Made by a program: the position numbers and the translations under genes
Part shown: one piece after another, positions 1 through 9,096 of the stretch
Position numbering within the stretch: position 1 is the stretch's first letter
Layout: every line of letters begins with the position of its first letter
Notes under the pieces: generated by a model
Seen by the model: only the letters and a program-made list of their open reading frames with translations
What the model was told of the DNA's origin: nothing
Databases searched by the model: none
Source: DATEDA01 sp963754305
GTDB lineage: Bacteria; Pseudomonadota; Gammaproteobacteria; Burkholderiales; SG8-39
Length of the DNA: 64,000 nt
Assembly: GCA_963754305.1 (NCBI GenBank)
Contig: CAVWFR010000049.1
Span: 186,001-250,000, forward strand
Direction of reading: 5' to 3'

Positions 1-680
1 CGGCTACGACGGCGTCGATGCCCAGCTGACCTTCAACACCCGCCTCGCGATCCGGCACGTATCGCTCATGACGGCGTGGACCAAGGGCAAGATCTTCAGC
101 TATTCCGGGCGGCGCGACGAAGGCGAGCGGCGGTTCGCACGCGGCGACTGCTCCATGCTCACCGCGTCATCGGCGTCGTACGGCAATCTCGTGCGCGGCG
201 TCAAGTTCGATCTCGCCGTGCTGCCGCTGCCCTATTACGACGACATCAACGAGGCGCCGTACAACACCCTCATGGGCGGCGCCAGCCTGTGGGCGATGAC
301 CGGCAAGACCGCCGCGGAGTACAAAGGCGTGGCACGCCTCTTCGCCTATCTCTCGCAGGCGGAGGTGCAGGCGGCGTGGCACCAGAACACGGGCTATCTT
401 CCGATCACGCGCGCGGCGTACGACCTGACGCGCAAATCCGGCTACTACGAGAAGAACCCCGGTACCGACGTGCGCGATGCGCGAGCTGCTCGCCGCGAAA
501 CGCGTCCCGCAGGCGTTCTCGCGCGGCATCCGGCTCGGCAACCACCTCCTGATCCGCGCCGTCGTCGACGAGGAGCTCGAGCAGGCGTGGGCCGCCGTGA
601 AGCCGCCCAAGCAGGCACTCGACGACGCGGTCAAGCGCGGCAACGATCTCCTGCGGCGCTTCGAACGCGCAAACAAGTGA
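1..680 (+). CDS. ugpB: UgpB-like ABC transporter substrate-binding protein, 3' part, frameshifted
   Basis: Periplasmic receptor of an sn-glycerol-3-phosphate/sugar-type ABC importer. The reading frame is already open at base 2 and the 5' end lies outside the window. The visible part resembles the C-terminal half of UgpB: a PYYDD/NTLMGGASLWAM stretch, a YYEKNPGTDV segment and a tail ending ELLRRF-like (NDLLRRFERANK). The protein changes frame near base 471: the first frame reads up to GTDV, then MRELLAAKRVPQAFSRG continues in the next frame to the stop at 678-680. Removing one C restores continuity, so a single inserted base is the simplest reading. Family assignment is by sequence resemblance; the exact substrate is unknown. 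Confidence 0.75.
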
Positions 681-717
681 CCGCGCAGTAGCGCGAGCAC
701 CGCTCGCGCTTACGCGG
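681..717. terminator. stem-loop after ugpB
   Basis: Directly after the ugpB stop there is a strong hairpin: AGCGCGAGC (690-698), loop ACC, GCTCGCGCT (702-710), with outer arms CCGCG (681-685) and CGCGG (713-717). There is no T-run, so it may be a weak or Rho-assisted terminator or part of the neighbouring repeat. Confidence 0.45.
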
Positions 718-718
718 T

Positions 719-790
719 CCCCCCGGCTTGCGCCGGGATCCAGTACTGCGTTGGGTCCGCCCCTGACCCCGGCTTTCGCCAGGAGTGACG
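719..790. repeat. REP/BIME-like palindromic element
   Basis: Two related CCGGCTT-n-CGCC units lie close together: CCCCGGCTTGCGCCGGGAT (721-739), followed by CCAGT, and CCCCGGCTTTCGCCAGGAG (767-785), followed by TGACG. This matches the general form of dispersed proteobacterial intergenic repeats that start GTCA-(C/T)TCC and contain CTGGAT. It separates the convergent ugpB and manB genes. Confidence 0.5.
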
Positions 791-791
791 C

Positions 792-2168
792 TCAAAACGG
801 CAGCGTAGCGTCGGGCTTCGCGGCGGCGAGGACGCGCCGGAAGTCGGCCTGGATCCGCGCGAGCCCACCCGCATCCTGCGCCTCGAACCGGAGCACGATC
901 ACCGGCGTGGTGTTGGACGCGCGCGCGAGGCCGAAGCCGTCGGCGTACTCGACTCTCAGCCCGTCGAGCTTGATCACCTCCCGGGCAGCGGGGAACTGCG
1001 CCGTGCGCTGCATCTCGGCGATGAGGCGATGCGGCTCGCCCTCGGCGAGCTGCCAGTGCAGCTCGGGCGTCGTGACCGAGTCGGGGAGCGCGTTCAGCAC
1101 CGCGCTCGGGTCGGCGGCGCGCGCGAGGATCTCGAGCAGCCGCGCACCGGCGTACGAGCCGTCGTCGAACCCGTACCAGCGCTCGACGAAGAAGATGTGT
1201 CCGCTCATCTCGCCGCCGAGCGGCGCGCCGAGCGCCTTCAGCTTGGCCTTGATCAGCGAGTGCCCGGTCTTCCACAGCACCGGTTTGCCGCCGTGCCGCC
1301 TGATCCAGGGCGCGAGGTTGCCGGTGCACTTCACGTCGTAGACGATCTCGGCGCCGGGAATGCGACCGAGGACGTCGGCGGCGAACAGCATCAGCTGCCG
1401 GTCGGCGTAGATGATGCCGCCGTCCTTCGTGACCACCCCGAGCCGGTCGCCGTCGCCGTCGAACGCGAGCCCGATCTCCGCATCGGAAGCACCGAGCGTC
1501 CGGATCACGTCCTGCAGGTTCTGCGGCTGGGTGGGGTCGGGATGATGGTTCGGGAACGTGCCGTCGACGTCGCAGAAGAGCTCGATCACCTCGCAGCCGA
1601 GCCGGCGATAGAGCGCCGGCGCGGTCGCGCCCGCGACGCCGTTGCCGCAATCGACGACGATCTTCATCGGCCGCGCGAGCTTCACGTCGCCGGCGATGCG
1701 CGCGAGATACGCCTCGGTGATGTCGACGGTCCGGTAGCTGCCCGCGCCGCTCGCGAAATCGTCGCGCTCGATCCGGGCGCGCAGCCCCTGCACGGCATCT
1801 CCGGCGAGCGTCGTGCCGGCCACCACCATCTTCAGCCCGTTGTAGTCGGGCGGGTTATGGCTGCCCGTCACCGCGACCGTGCTGCCGACGCCGAGGTGGT
1901 GCGCGGCGAAGTACGCCATCGGCGTCGTCACCATGCCGACGTCGTGTACGTCGACCCCGCTCGCGCGCAAGCCCCGCGCCAGCGCCTGGGATAGCTCGGG
2001 CCCGGAGAGGCGCCCGTCGCGGCCGATCGCGATGGCGCTGCCGCCCGCGTGGCGGACCTCGGTGCCGATCGCCCGGCCGATCAGCTCGACCGTCCCGGCA
2101 CCGAGCTGGCGCCCGACGACGCCGCGGATGTCGTAGGCCTTGAAGATCTCGGGCGGGACCTGGCTCAT
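792..2168 (-). CDS. manB: phosphomannomutase/phosphoglucomutase
   Basis: 458-residue cytoplasmic alpha-D-phosphohexomutase of the AlgC/ManB type, interconverting 1- and 6-phosphates of mannose or glucose for surface polysaccharide and nucleotide-sugar synthesis. All signature loops are present: the TGSHNPP phosphoserine loop (Ser about 103), the DGDGDR magnesium loop (about 237-242), the GEMSGH sugar-binding loop (about 319-324) and a C-terminal ASNTTP phosphate-binding loop. A long N-terminal extension of this frame is only a shadow of the upstream gene; the ATG at 2168 overlaps the stop of the YheT-like gene by ATGA, which fixes the start. Last gene of the minus-strand operon. Confidence 0.93.
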   Translation of the reverse strand: MSQVPPEIFKAYDIRGVVGRQLGAGTVELIGRAIGTEVRHAGGSAIAIGRDGRLSGPELSQALARGLRASGVDVHDVGMVTTPMAYFAAHHLGVGSTVAVTGSHNPPDYNGLKMVVAGTTLAGDAVQGLRARIERDDFASGAGSYRTVDITEAYLARIAGDVKLARPMKIVVDCGNGVAGATAPALYRRLGCEVIELFCDVDGTFPNHHPDPTQPQNLQDVIRTLGASDAEIGLAFDGDGDRLGVVTKDGGIIYADRQLMLFAADVLGRIPGAEIVYDVKCTGNLAPWIRRHGGKPVLWKTGHSLIKAKLKALGAPLGGEMSGHIFFVERWYGFDDGSYAGARLLEILARAADPSAVLNALPDSVTTPELHWQLAEGEPHRLIAEMQRTAQFPAAREVIKLDGLRVEYADGFGLARASNTTPVIVLRFEAQDAGGLARIQADFRRVLAAAKPDATLPF

Positions 2169-3175
2169 CGCTGCGACTCCTCGAAAAACGCGACGATCCG
2201 CCGCGGCAACCAATCGTACCGGCCCGGAAACGGGCCACTGACGAAACCGACGTGTCCGCCCGTCGCCGGGAACTCGAGCCGCACGGACGCCGACGCTTCG
2301 CCGGGGTGCGGGAGATGTGCGGCGGGCAGGAACGGATCGTTGCGCGCATTCAGCACGAGCGTCGGCACCGCGATGCCGGCCAGCACCGGCTTCGCACTGG
2401 CCCGCAGCCAGTAATCCGCCACGTCGCGGAAGCCGTGCAGCGGCGCGGTCACGAGATCGTCGAACTCGCGCAGGGTGCGCGAGCGCGCGACTCTTTCGCG
2501 ATCGAATAGATCCGGGAAGCGCTCGAGCTTGAGCGCACTCTTGCGCTTCATCGTCCCCAGGAAGTTGCGCGTGTAGAGCATGTTGAAGCCCCGCTCGAGC
2601 GCGTTCCCCGCAGCGGTCAGATCGACCGGCGCCGACACCGCCGCCGCGGCGCGCACGACGCTGCGCGCCGCCACCCCATGCTCCCCCAGCCATTTGAGCA
2701 GCGCGTTGCCCCCGAGCGATACGCCGGCCGCGTAGAGCGGTGCATCCGATTCGGCTGCGAGACGGCGTAGGATCCAGTCGATCTCGGCCGAGTCGCCGGA
2801 GTGGTACGCCCGGGGTAGCCGGTTCAGCTCGCCGCTGCAGCCGCGAAAGTGCGGCAGCGCCGCGCGCCAGCCCCGCTCCCGCGCCGCCGCGAGCAGCGCT
2901 CGCGCGTAGTGGCTCGCGGTGCTGCCTTCGAGTCCGTGGAAGAGCGCGAGCAGCGGCGCGTCGCGCGGCCCGTCGACCCGATCGACGTCGACGAAGTCGC
3001 TGTCGGGCGCGTCCCATCGCTCGCGCCGGACCGCGGGTCGCGGGACACGGGCGAAGAGCGCCGCATAAAGCGTCTGTGCGTTGCCCCCGGGCAGCCACCT
3101 CGGCGCGCGGTAGGGGCCGGGGTCCTCCGCTCGCGCCGCCGTGGCGGCCGGCCACGCGGCCGTTGCACCCCGCAT
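2165..3175 (-). CDS. yheT: YheT-like alpha/beta hydrolase
   Basis: 336-residue alpha/beta-fold hydrolase of the YheT/ABHD1-3 group, predicted esterase of unknown substrate. Visible features are an N-terminal FRxPRWLPGGNAQT-like opening, the oxyanion-region motif FHGLEG (80-85), RGCSGE (111-116), the nucleophile elbow GVSLGG (Ser about 153), the acid in ARNDPF and a late GGHVGF histidine. The chosen ATG lies 13 bp after the upstream gene; an in-frame start 45 bases earlier is possible but would overlap that gene. The stop overlaps the manB start. Confidence 0.85.
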   Translation of the reverse strand: MRGATAAWPAATAARAEDPGPYRAPRWLPGGNAQTLYAALFARVPRPAVRRERWDAPDSDFVDVDRVDGPRDAPLLALFHGLEGSTASHYARALLAAARERGWRAALPHFRGCSGELNRLPRAYHSGDSAEIDWILRRLAAESDAPLYAAGVSLGGNALLKWLGEHGVAARSVVRAAAAVSAPVDLTAAGNALERGFNMLYTRNFLGTMKRKSALKLERFPDLFDRERVARSRTLREFDDLVTAPLHGFRDVADYWLRASAKPVLAGIAVPTLVLNARNDPFLPAAHLPHPGEASASVRLEFPATGGHVGFVSGPFPGRYDWLPRRIVAFFEESQR

Positions 3176-3188
3176 CAAGCCACAGCCC

Positions 3189-3626
3189 TCAGTGCAGCAC
3201 CTTCGGCCCGTCGGCCGCACCCGCCGCGGGCGCCGGTGCCGCCGGGGCGGGCGACGCGTGATGGACGAGGATCCGCCAGCCGTTGCCGGTGCGCAGATAG
3301 ACGTTGGTCGCGACCATCGGCGGCCGCGGATTGCTCTCGCCGGCGACCGCGATGTGCTCGTGGACGCTGTGGATCGACAGCATCATTCCCTGCACGTACA
3401 CTTGGTTGGCGAGCTGGACGTGCAGCCGCTGGCGCGACTTGAACATCTGGGACCAGCTCTCGCGCACCTGCTCGTAGCCGGTGAGCCGCGGCCCGGCCGG
3501 GTGGATGCAGACGATCTCCTCGTCCTCGGCCCACACCTCCATCATCGCTTCGAGGTCGTACCGCTCCAGGGCCTCGTAGAAGGCGGCCTCGGCGTCCTGC
3601 GGCGTGGGGAAAGTCGCGCGCTTCAT
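3189..3626 (-). CDS. NTF2-like (SnoaL/DUF4440-type) protein
   Basis: 145-residue protein with the NTF2-like cone fold expected from an early FYEALERYDLEAMMEVW helix, a CIHPAGPRLTGY strand-loop and a late NVYLRTGNGWRILVHHAS strand. The family includes ketosteroid-isomerase-like enzymes and small binding proteins, and catalytic activity cannot be inferred. The tail is Ala/Pro-rich and low complexity. It sits inside the minus-strand operon, 36 bp after cbiX and 13 bp before the YheT-like gene. Confidence 0.8.
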   Translation of the reverse strand: MKRATFPTPQDAEAAFYEALERYDLEAMMEVWAEDEEIVCIHPAGPRLTGYEQVRESWSQMFKSRQRLHVQLANQVYVQGMMLSIHSVHEHIAVAGESNPRPPMVATNVYLRTGNGWRILVHHASPAPAAPAPAAGAADGPKVLH

Positions 3627-3662
3627 CGGCGGCGGATGGTAGCGGAAATTGCGGCACCCGCG

Positions 3663-4046
3663 TCACGCGTCCGGCCCGGCTGCGCCGACGATCCACCCGG
3701 CGATCGCGTCGAGGAGCGGCGCGGCCTCGCCCAGCGTCGGCAACACGCGCATCGCAACCGCCGGGTAGCGCGCGCGCAGCCGCTCGACCATCAGCGGCAG
3801 GTCGCGCCGCACATGGCCCCCAGGCGCGAGAAACACCGGCGCGACGACGATCTCGGCGGCGCCGCCGGCGACCAGCGACGCCACCGCCTCGTCGAGCGTG
3901 GGTGGCGTGAGCTCCAGATAGGCGATCGCGACCGCGGCGGCGGGCCGCCTGGCGCGGACCGCCTGCGCAAGCCGCTCGAACGGCGCCGGCCAGCCCGGGT
4001 CGCGACTGCCGTGCGCGAACAGGACGATGCCCGCCGGCGCGCTCAC
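3663..4046 (-). CDS. cbiX: small sirohydrochlorin chelatase-like protein (CbiX)
   Basis: 127-residue CbiX/SirB-type metal chelatase of the short, single-domain form, which would insert cobalt, nickel or iron into sirohydrochlorin as a dimer. It starts with the diagnostic FAHGSRDP motif (metal-binding His) and contains a second-half PVFLAPGGHVRRDLP motif with another His. The GTG start overlaps the upstream amidase stop by GTGA. No other cobalamin or siroheme gene is visible nearby, so the product cofactor is open. Confidence 0.85.
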   Translation of the reverse strand: MSAPAGIVLFAHGSRDPGWPAPFERLAQAVRARRPAAAVAIAYLELTPPTLDEAVASLVAGGAAEIVVAPVFLAPGGHVRRDLPLMVERLRARYPAVAMRVLPTLGEAAPLLDAIAGWIVGAAGPDA

Positions 4047-5341
4047 GCCAGCCCCTCGAAGCGCAGCAGGCGCTCGAACCACCGGGCGACGCGCAGGAGA
4101 TGCGCATCGCCGCCGATGTCGCAGGCGAGCTGCAGGCCGTAGGGCAGCCCGGCGCGATCGAGCCCGCTCGGCACCGAGATCGCCGGCACGCCGAGGAGCG
4201 ACCATAGCGTGCAGAAGCTCGGATCGCCGGTGATGTCGAGCCGGCGCGGCGCCGTGCCCGGTGCGCTCGGCGACACGATCACGTCGCAGCGCTCGAAAAG
4301 ATCGTGCGCGCGCTCGCCGAGCGCGGCGCGCATTGCGACCGCGGCGCGATACGCGGCGCTCGAGATGGCACGACCCTCGTCGAGACCCGTGTTCAGCGTG
4401 CCGCTCAGGAGCGGCCGCGCGCGCGCCTGCAGCCCCGCCAGGTTGCGCGCGGCCTCCGACAGCATGATCGTGCGGTGGACGATGTTCGCGTCGCCGAACG
4501 CCTGGGGCACTGCCAGCCGCTGGACGGCTGCGCCGTTCGCGCGGCATGCATCGAGCACGGCCTCGAAGTGAATGCGCGCGTTCCCTTCGATGTCGTTCCA
4601 CGGAAAGCGCGCGATGACGCCGATCCGCGGGCCCCGGTCGAGCGGGGCGATCTCCGCCGGGATGAACTCGCCCTCGGCGAGCGGCGCGGCGAAGAGCGCC
4701 GCGTCCGCGACGCTGCGGGTGAAGGTGCCCAGCTGGTCGAGCGTCTCGCTGAACAGCGCGGTGCCGGCGAACGGCAGGATGCCGAACGTCGGCTTGAAGC
4801 CCACCACGCCGCAGAACGCCGCCGGCCTGATCACCGAGCCGTTGGTCTGCGTCCCCAGCGCCGCCGGCACGAACCCCGCGGCAACCGCCGCCGCCGATCC
4901 CGAGGATGAACCGCCGGGAGTGTGATCGGCGTGCCAGGGGTTGCGCGTCTTGCCGGGGTGCATGAACGCGAGCTCCGTCGTGACCGTCTTGCCGAGCACG
5001 AACGCGCCGGCGCGCTTGAGCCGCTCGACCGCGACCGCATCCCGCCCGGGCCGGTTGCCGGCGAACGCGGGCGAGCCCATCTCGGTCGGGAGATCAGCGG
5101 TGGCGATGATGTCCTTGACCCCGACCGGTACGCCGTGGAGCGCGCCGTGCTCGGGCTCGCTCGCGCGCCGGCGATCGCACTCGACGGCGAGCGCGAGCGC
5201 GCGAGCCTCATCGAGCGCCGCCCAAACTTGGATGCGGCCGTCGCGTTCGCGGATGCGCGCGAGCAGATGCTCGGTGTAGCCGCGCGCGGAGAGCGCGCCC
5301 GTGGCGAGCGCGCGCGCGGTCTCGATCAGGCTGGCAGGCAC
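4043..5341 (-). CDS. amidase (amidase-signature family)
   Basis: 432-residue hydrolase of the amidase-signature family, related to GatA and aryl/aliphatic amidases. The Ser-cisSer-Lys triad is readable: Lys about 76 in GVKDI, the cis-Ser in GGSSSGS (143-149) and the nucleophile Ser about 169 in TQTNGSVIRPA. GatB and GatC are absent, so it is more likely a stand-alone amidase than tRNA amidotransferase. The GTG start shares one base with the stop of the dehydrogenase (TAGTG), and the stop overlaps cbiX, showing tight translational coupling. Confidence 0.88.
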   Translation of the reverse strand: MPASLIETARALATGALSARGYTEHLLARIRERDGRIQVWAALDEARALALAVECDRRRASEPEHGALHGVPVGVKDIIATADLPTEMGSPAFAGNRPGRDAVAVERLKRAGAFVLGKTVTTELAFMHPGKTRNPWHADHTPGGSSSGSAAAVAAGFVPAALGTQTNGSVIRPAAFCGVVGFKPTFGILPFAGTALFSETLDQLGTFTRSVADAALFAAPLAEGEFIPAEIAPLDRGPRIGVIARFPWNDIEGNARIHFEAVLDACRANGAAVQRLAVPQAFGDANIVHRTIMLSEAARNLAGLQARARPLLSGTLNTGLDEGRAISSAAYRAAVAMRAALGERAHDLFERCDVIVSPSAPGTAPRRLDITGDPSFCTLWSLLGVPAISVPSGLDRAGLPYGLQLACDIGGDAHLLRVARWFERLLRFEGLA

Positions 5342-6363
5342 TAGCGCCCCGCCTCGGGCGCAGTGCGCCGGAGTGCCAGCGCGCGCCGCCGGTCCCACGC
5401 ATCCGGATTGAGCAGGTTCGGCGGCCGCTCCCCGGCCAGCGCCGCGATCAGGTTGCGCGCGGCGGTCATGCCCATGGCGAGGCGGGTCGCGCGCGACGCG
5501 CTGCCGATGTGGGGCGCGAGGGCGACGTTGTCGAGCGAGAGGAAGCCGGGATCGAGCGCCGGTTCGCCTTCGAAGACATCGAGCCCGGCACCGGCGATCC
5601 GCCGCGCCTGAAGCGCCGCGACGAGCGCAGAGTCGTCGACGATGCCCCCGCGCGCGATGTTGACGAGGATCGCCGTCGGCTTCATCAGCGCGAGCTCCCG
5701 TGCGCCGATCAGGTGGTGCGATTCGGAGGTGTAGGGCAACACGAGGCAGACGAAGTCGCTCACTCGCAGCAACTCGACAAGATCGACCCGCGTGGCGCCG
5801 AGCGCGGACTCGATCTCGGGCGGCACGCGGCTGCGATTGTTGTACAGGATCGTCATGTCGAAGCCGCGGCCGCGGCGCGCGATCGCCTGTCCGATCCGTC
5901 CCATGCCGACGATGCCGAGCGTCGCGTGATGGACGTCCTGGCCGAGGAACTGGTCGACCTTCCAGCCGCGCCAATGACCGGCGCGGAGCCAACGCTCGGA
6001 CTCGGTCACCCGGCGGGCCGCCGCCATGAGCAGCGCGAAGGCGAGATCGGCAGTCGTCTCGTTCAGAACGTCCGGGGCGTTGGTCGCGAGGACGCCGCGG
6101 TCGGTGCACGCCGCGAGATCCATGTTGTCGTACCCGGCGGCGATGCTGCACGCCGCCGCGAGGCGCGGGCTCGCATCGAGGAGCGCCGCGTCGACGCGGT
6201 CGAGGCCGGTGATGAGCGCGCCGTCCTTCTCGGCCAGGCGCGCGCGCAGCTCGTCGGGCGAGAACGGCGTGTCGGCCTGGTTGTCTTCGACCTCGAAGCG
6301 GTCGCGCAGGTACGCGAGCACCTCGGGAAAGTTCTCGCGGGTGACGAGGACGCGCGTCCGCAT
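5341..6363 (-). CDS. ghrB: D-2-hydroxyacid dehydrogenase (GhrB-like glyoxylate/hydroxypyruvate reductase)
   Basis: 340-residue NAD(P)-dependent D-isomer-specific dehydrogenase, likely reducing glyoxylate or hydroxypyruvate or a related 2-oxo acid. The nucleotide-binding motif GMGRIG is at about 153-158. The catalytic Arg (NIARGG, about 238), Glu (FEGEP, about 267) and His (APHIGSA, about 285) are all present. First gene of the six-gene minus-strand operon. The frame is open for another 89 codons upstream, but the ATG at 6363 matches family length. Functionally it could connect with the glycolate operon at 50602-56133. Confidence 0.9.
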   Translation of the reverse strand: MRTRVLVTRENFPEVLAYLRDRFEVEDNQADTPFSPDELRARLAEKDGALITGLDRVDAALLDASPRLAAACSIAAGYDNMDLAACTDRGVLATNAPDVLNETTADLAFALLMAAARRVTESERWLRAGHWRGWKVDQFLGQDVHHATLGIVGMGRIGQAIARRGRGFDMTILYNNRSRVPPEIESALGATRVDLVELLRVSDFVCLVLPYTSESHHLIGARELALMKPTAILVNIARGGIVDDSALVAALQARRIAGAGLDVFEGEPALDPGFLSLDNVALAPHIGSASRATRLAMGMTAARNLIAALAGERPPNLLNPDAWDRRRALALRRTAPEAGR

Positions 6364-6798
6364 GGCGCGCCGAACATACCACGCCCCCTCGGCCCCCCTT
6401 GATCGTCCCGGCCAGCTCCGCCGGGTGGGGGGTGGGCCCTCGCGGGCCTTGGGGGATCGGCTGATCGGCTTCTCCGGCGCCGCATAGGCCATCGAGCCCG
6501 GCTCGGCGCTAGGGACAGTGCATCGCAACGTGGGCTGGGTCGCTCGGGCCGATCCGGCCGGGCGCCTGCTCCTCGTGCCCATGGCGGCTCCCATGGACGT
6601 ACCGGCCGGCCCGGCGCTTCCTTGCAGCAACGTGAGTGGCGTCAGGCGGACGGACTATCCGGGTCGCATCCGCAAGAAAAATTTGCGCCCGCATCGCGCT
6701 GACTGCATCCGTCTCCCGCGCGGGGGCATAGTCGTTTCGAAAGCACCGGCTGCCCGCCGGTTTGCGGGCGGTGCGCGATCAACGAAGGAGGACAGGCG
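6364..6798. other. gene-free divergent promoter region
   Basis: 435 bp between the divergent ghrB operon and the PEP-CTERM gene. No convincing small gene, tRNA or known riboswitch was recognised. The only clear structure is a hairpin at 6743-6774 near the right end, listed separately. Promoters for both directions presumably lie here but could not be assigned. Confidence 0.5.
6743..6774 (+). promoter_or_regulatory. 5' leader hairpin before the PEP-CTERM gene
   Basis: Stem GCCCGC (6752-6757) pairs with GCGGGC (6764-6769), extended after a one-sided bulge by GCACC (6743-6747) with GGTGC (6770-6774). It ends 10 bases before a strong AAGGAGG ribosome site (6785-6791) and 24 bases before the ATG, so it could influence translation or mRNA stability. 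No known riboswitch class was recognised. Confidence 0.35.
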
Positions 6799-7515
6799 AT
6801 GGGACGCAAGCTTCGTGTTGGCTTCGCCGCGCTGGCGATGCTCTTATGCGGTGCCGCACAAGCGGTGCCGTGCATGACCGGCAGCCTCGGTGCCTACCTC
6901 GGCCTCGGCGCCGACGGCTGCACTATAGGTAACGCGCAGTTCTCCGGCTTCTCACTGCCTGCCGTGGCCAATGCGGACGATCCGATCGCGCTGTCCGCGG
7001 TGCAGGTTGTCCCGGCGCAGAGCGCGACCGGCACCGGCTTCTCGTTCCTGTTCCAGCAAAGCGCTGCCGCAAATCAATCCCTCGGGTTGCGCGTAGGCTT
7101 CCTCGCCGCCGGACTGCCGGGTTTCGCCTTCACCGGCGCGATGTCGTCCCTCATGGGCGCGTCGACGGGCAACGGCGCGGTGGGCTTGTTCACCGATCTG
7201 TGCCTGGGAAGCGGTTTCTCCAACCCGGATACCCTGGCTTGCGGCGGCACACTCGACTCGCAGGTGCTCCTAGGTAGCGGCTCCACCGGCTCCACGTTCG
7301 ACCTCGCCACGCCCATCGGCGCGATCGGCGAGGTATTCATCGATGGCGGATTCGCCGGTTCGGCAAGCCTCGCCAGCGCCGATCTGCGCTTCAACGTCAC
7401 CGCGGTTCCCGAACCGGCCACGTTTACGCTCCTCGCGGTCGGGCTCGCCGCCCTCGCGCTGGTGCGCCGGCGCAAGCGCGCAGCGCTGAGCCCGATCTTG
7501 TCGCTCCCGCTTTGA
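6799..7515 (+). CDS. PEP-CTERM sorting-domain protein
   Basis: 238-residue exported protein. It has an N-terminal Sec signal (hydrophobic run ending GAAQA), a Gly/Ser/Ala-rich body and a classical PEP-CTERM tail VPEPATFTLLAVGLAALAL followed by VRRRKR. In known systems this tail is cut by an exosortase (EpsH) during export together with exopolysaccharide; no exosortase gene lies in the window. Four cysteines occur in CMTGS, GCTIG, LCLGS and ACGG contexts. The body matches no domain I recognise. Strong AAGGAGG ribosome site. Confidence 0.85.
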   Translation: MGRKLRVGFAALAMLLCGAAQAVPCMTGSLGAYLGLGADGCTIGNAQFSGFSLPAVANADDPIALSAVQVVPAQSATGTGFSFLFQQSAAANQSLGLRVGFLAAGLPGFAFTGAMSSLMGASTGNGAVGLFTDLCLGSGFSNPDTLACGGTLDSQVLLGSGSTGSTFDLATPIGAIGEVFIDGGFAGSASLASADLRFNVTAVPEPATFTLLAVGLAALALVRRRKRAALSPILSLPL

Positions 7516-7535
7516 TCCCCTTGAAGGAGGCTGTC

Positions 7536-9093
7536 ATGCGTCTGAAGAAGCTTCTCGCCGTCACCATTGCATCGCTGCTTTGCCTGCCCGCGGCCGGATT
7601 CGCCGCCAACCATCGCGAAGCGCCGATCACCGCGCTCGACCACAAGGCGGACATCACCGACGTCTACGCCTTCCGCAGCTACGGCGGGACGAGCTCGACG
7701 CCGCGCGTGACCCTGATCATGTCGGTCGATCCGCTCCTCGAGCCCGCGAACGGGCCGAACTACTTTCCGTTCGACGACGACATCCTCTACGAGCTCAAGG
7801 TCGACAACGACAACGACGCGGTCGAGGACGTCGTCTTTCAGTTCCGGTTCAAGACCAAGCAGCGACTCCCCAACCTGTTCCAGGTCTATGCGGGCGTCCC
7901 CGGTGGCGCCGTCGCACCGGCCAACTCGCCGGCGCCGGTCGCGCCCGGCACGCTGATCGTGCCCCACCAGATCAAGACGTTCGACGATCCCGGACTCGGC
8001 CTGCGGCAGCGCTATAGCGTCACCATGGTCAAGAACGGCGTCGCGACGCCGCTCACGGGTCCGACGCCGTTCTACGCCGTGCCCGCCAATCCGGGCCCGC
8101 GCACGATGGATTACGAAGCGCTGTTCGACCTCGGCACCTACTCGCTCGGCGGGGACATCAAGGTCTTCGCGGGCACGACCGACGACGCGTTCTGGATCGA
8201 TCTCGGGGCGGCCTTCGATACGCTGAACCTCCGCGCTGGCGTGGCGCCGGGCGCGCTGTCGGCCATGCAGGACTCGGCCGCTCAGAACTTCGCCTCGGAC
8301 ACGGTTTCAGGCTATGCGGTGAACTCGATCGCGATCGAGGTGCCGGTCGCCCTGCTCACGAGGACGGGCTACGTCGAGCCCGCCAATTCGCCGGCGGCGA
8401 CCATCGGGGTCTGGGCGACGACGTCGCGGCCGCGGGTCACGGTGCGCCGCGCGCCGCTGCCGGCAGTGGGACAAGGCAACTACTCGCAGGTCCAGCGCAT
8501 GGGCAACCCGCTGATCAACGAATTGCTGGTGGGGACCGGCTCCAAGGACCGGTTCAGCATGGACCAACCGAAGAACGACTCTCAGTTCGCCCCGTTCTTC
8601 CTCGACCCGGCTCTCGCCCGCGTGGTCAACGCGCTGACGGGCGGCGTCGTGGCGATTCCGGCACCGCCGCGTACCGATCTGCTGCCCGTCGTGACGTACG
8701 CGCCGCCGATCGCCGCGCCGGGCACGCCGGCGGGGCCGATCGCCGACCTCCTGCGCCTCAACACCGGCGTCACGCCGGCGCCACCGGTCGCCGGGGAGCC
8801 GACTCGGGCTGCTCGGCGGGGACACCGGCGGCTTTCCGAACGGACGCCGGGTGTTCGACGACGTGACCGACATCGCGCTGCGCCTCGTCGTCGGCGGCGT
8901 ACTGGCCGCGCCCTTCCCCGGGTTCAATCCCGCGATCGGCGGGCGGCTCGGCGATGGCGTCAACGTGAACGATGTCCCGTACCGCGACGACTTCCCCTAT
9001 CTCGGCAGCGCGCCGAGCGGCCGCGACCGCCGCCACATCGATCCCGGCGAGCCGGGCTGCACCGCCGGCGGCGGCACGCCCTGCCCGAACTAG
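7536..9093 (+). CDS. DUF4331-family exported protein, one frameshift
   Basis: About 518-residue protein with a signal peptide (MRLKKLLAVTIASLLCLPAA), then the DUF4331 opening NHREAPITALDHKADITDVYAF. Function is unknown for the family; members are secreted or envelope proteins. The first frame runs to GEP near base 8799. The homologous continuation RLGLLGGDTGGFPNGRR and VFDDVTDIALR lies in the next frame from base 8800 to the stop at 9093, so the break is a single net +1 shift. The start is set by GAAGGAGG just before the ATG at 7536. It follows the PEP-CTERM gene by 20 bp and precedes the TPR gene by 3 bp, so the three are likely cotranscribed. Confidence 0.82.
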
Positions 9094-9096
9094 GCG

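Noticed and set aside
6364..6798. Cyclic-di-GMP (GEMM) riboswitch before the PEP-CTERM gene
   Set aside because: The GEMM core bases are missing; only a simple GC hairpin is present.
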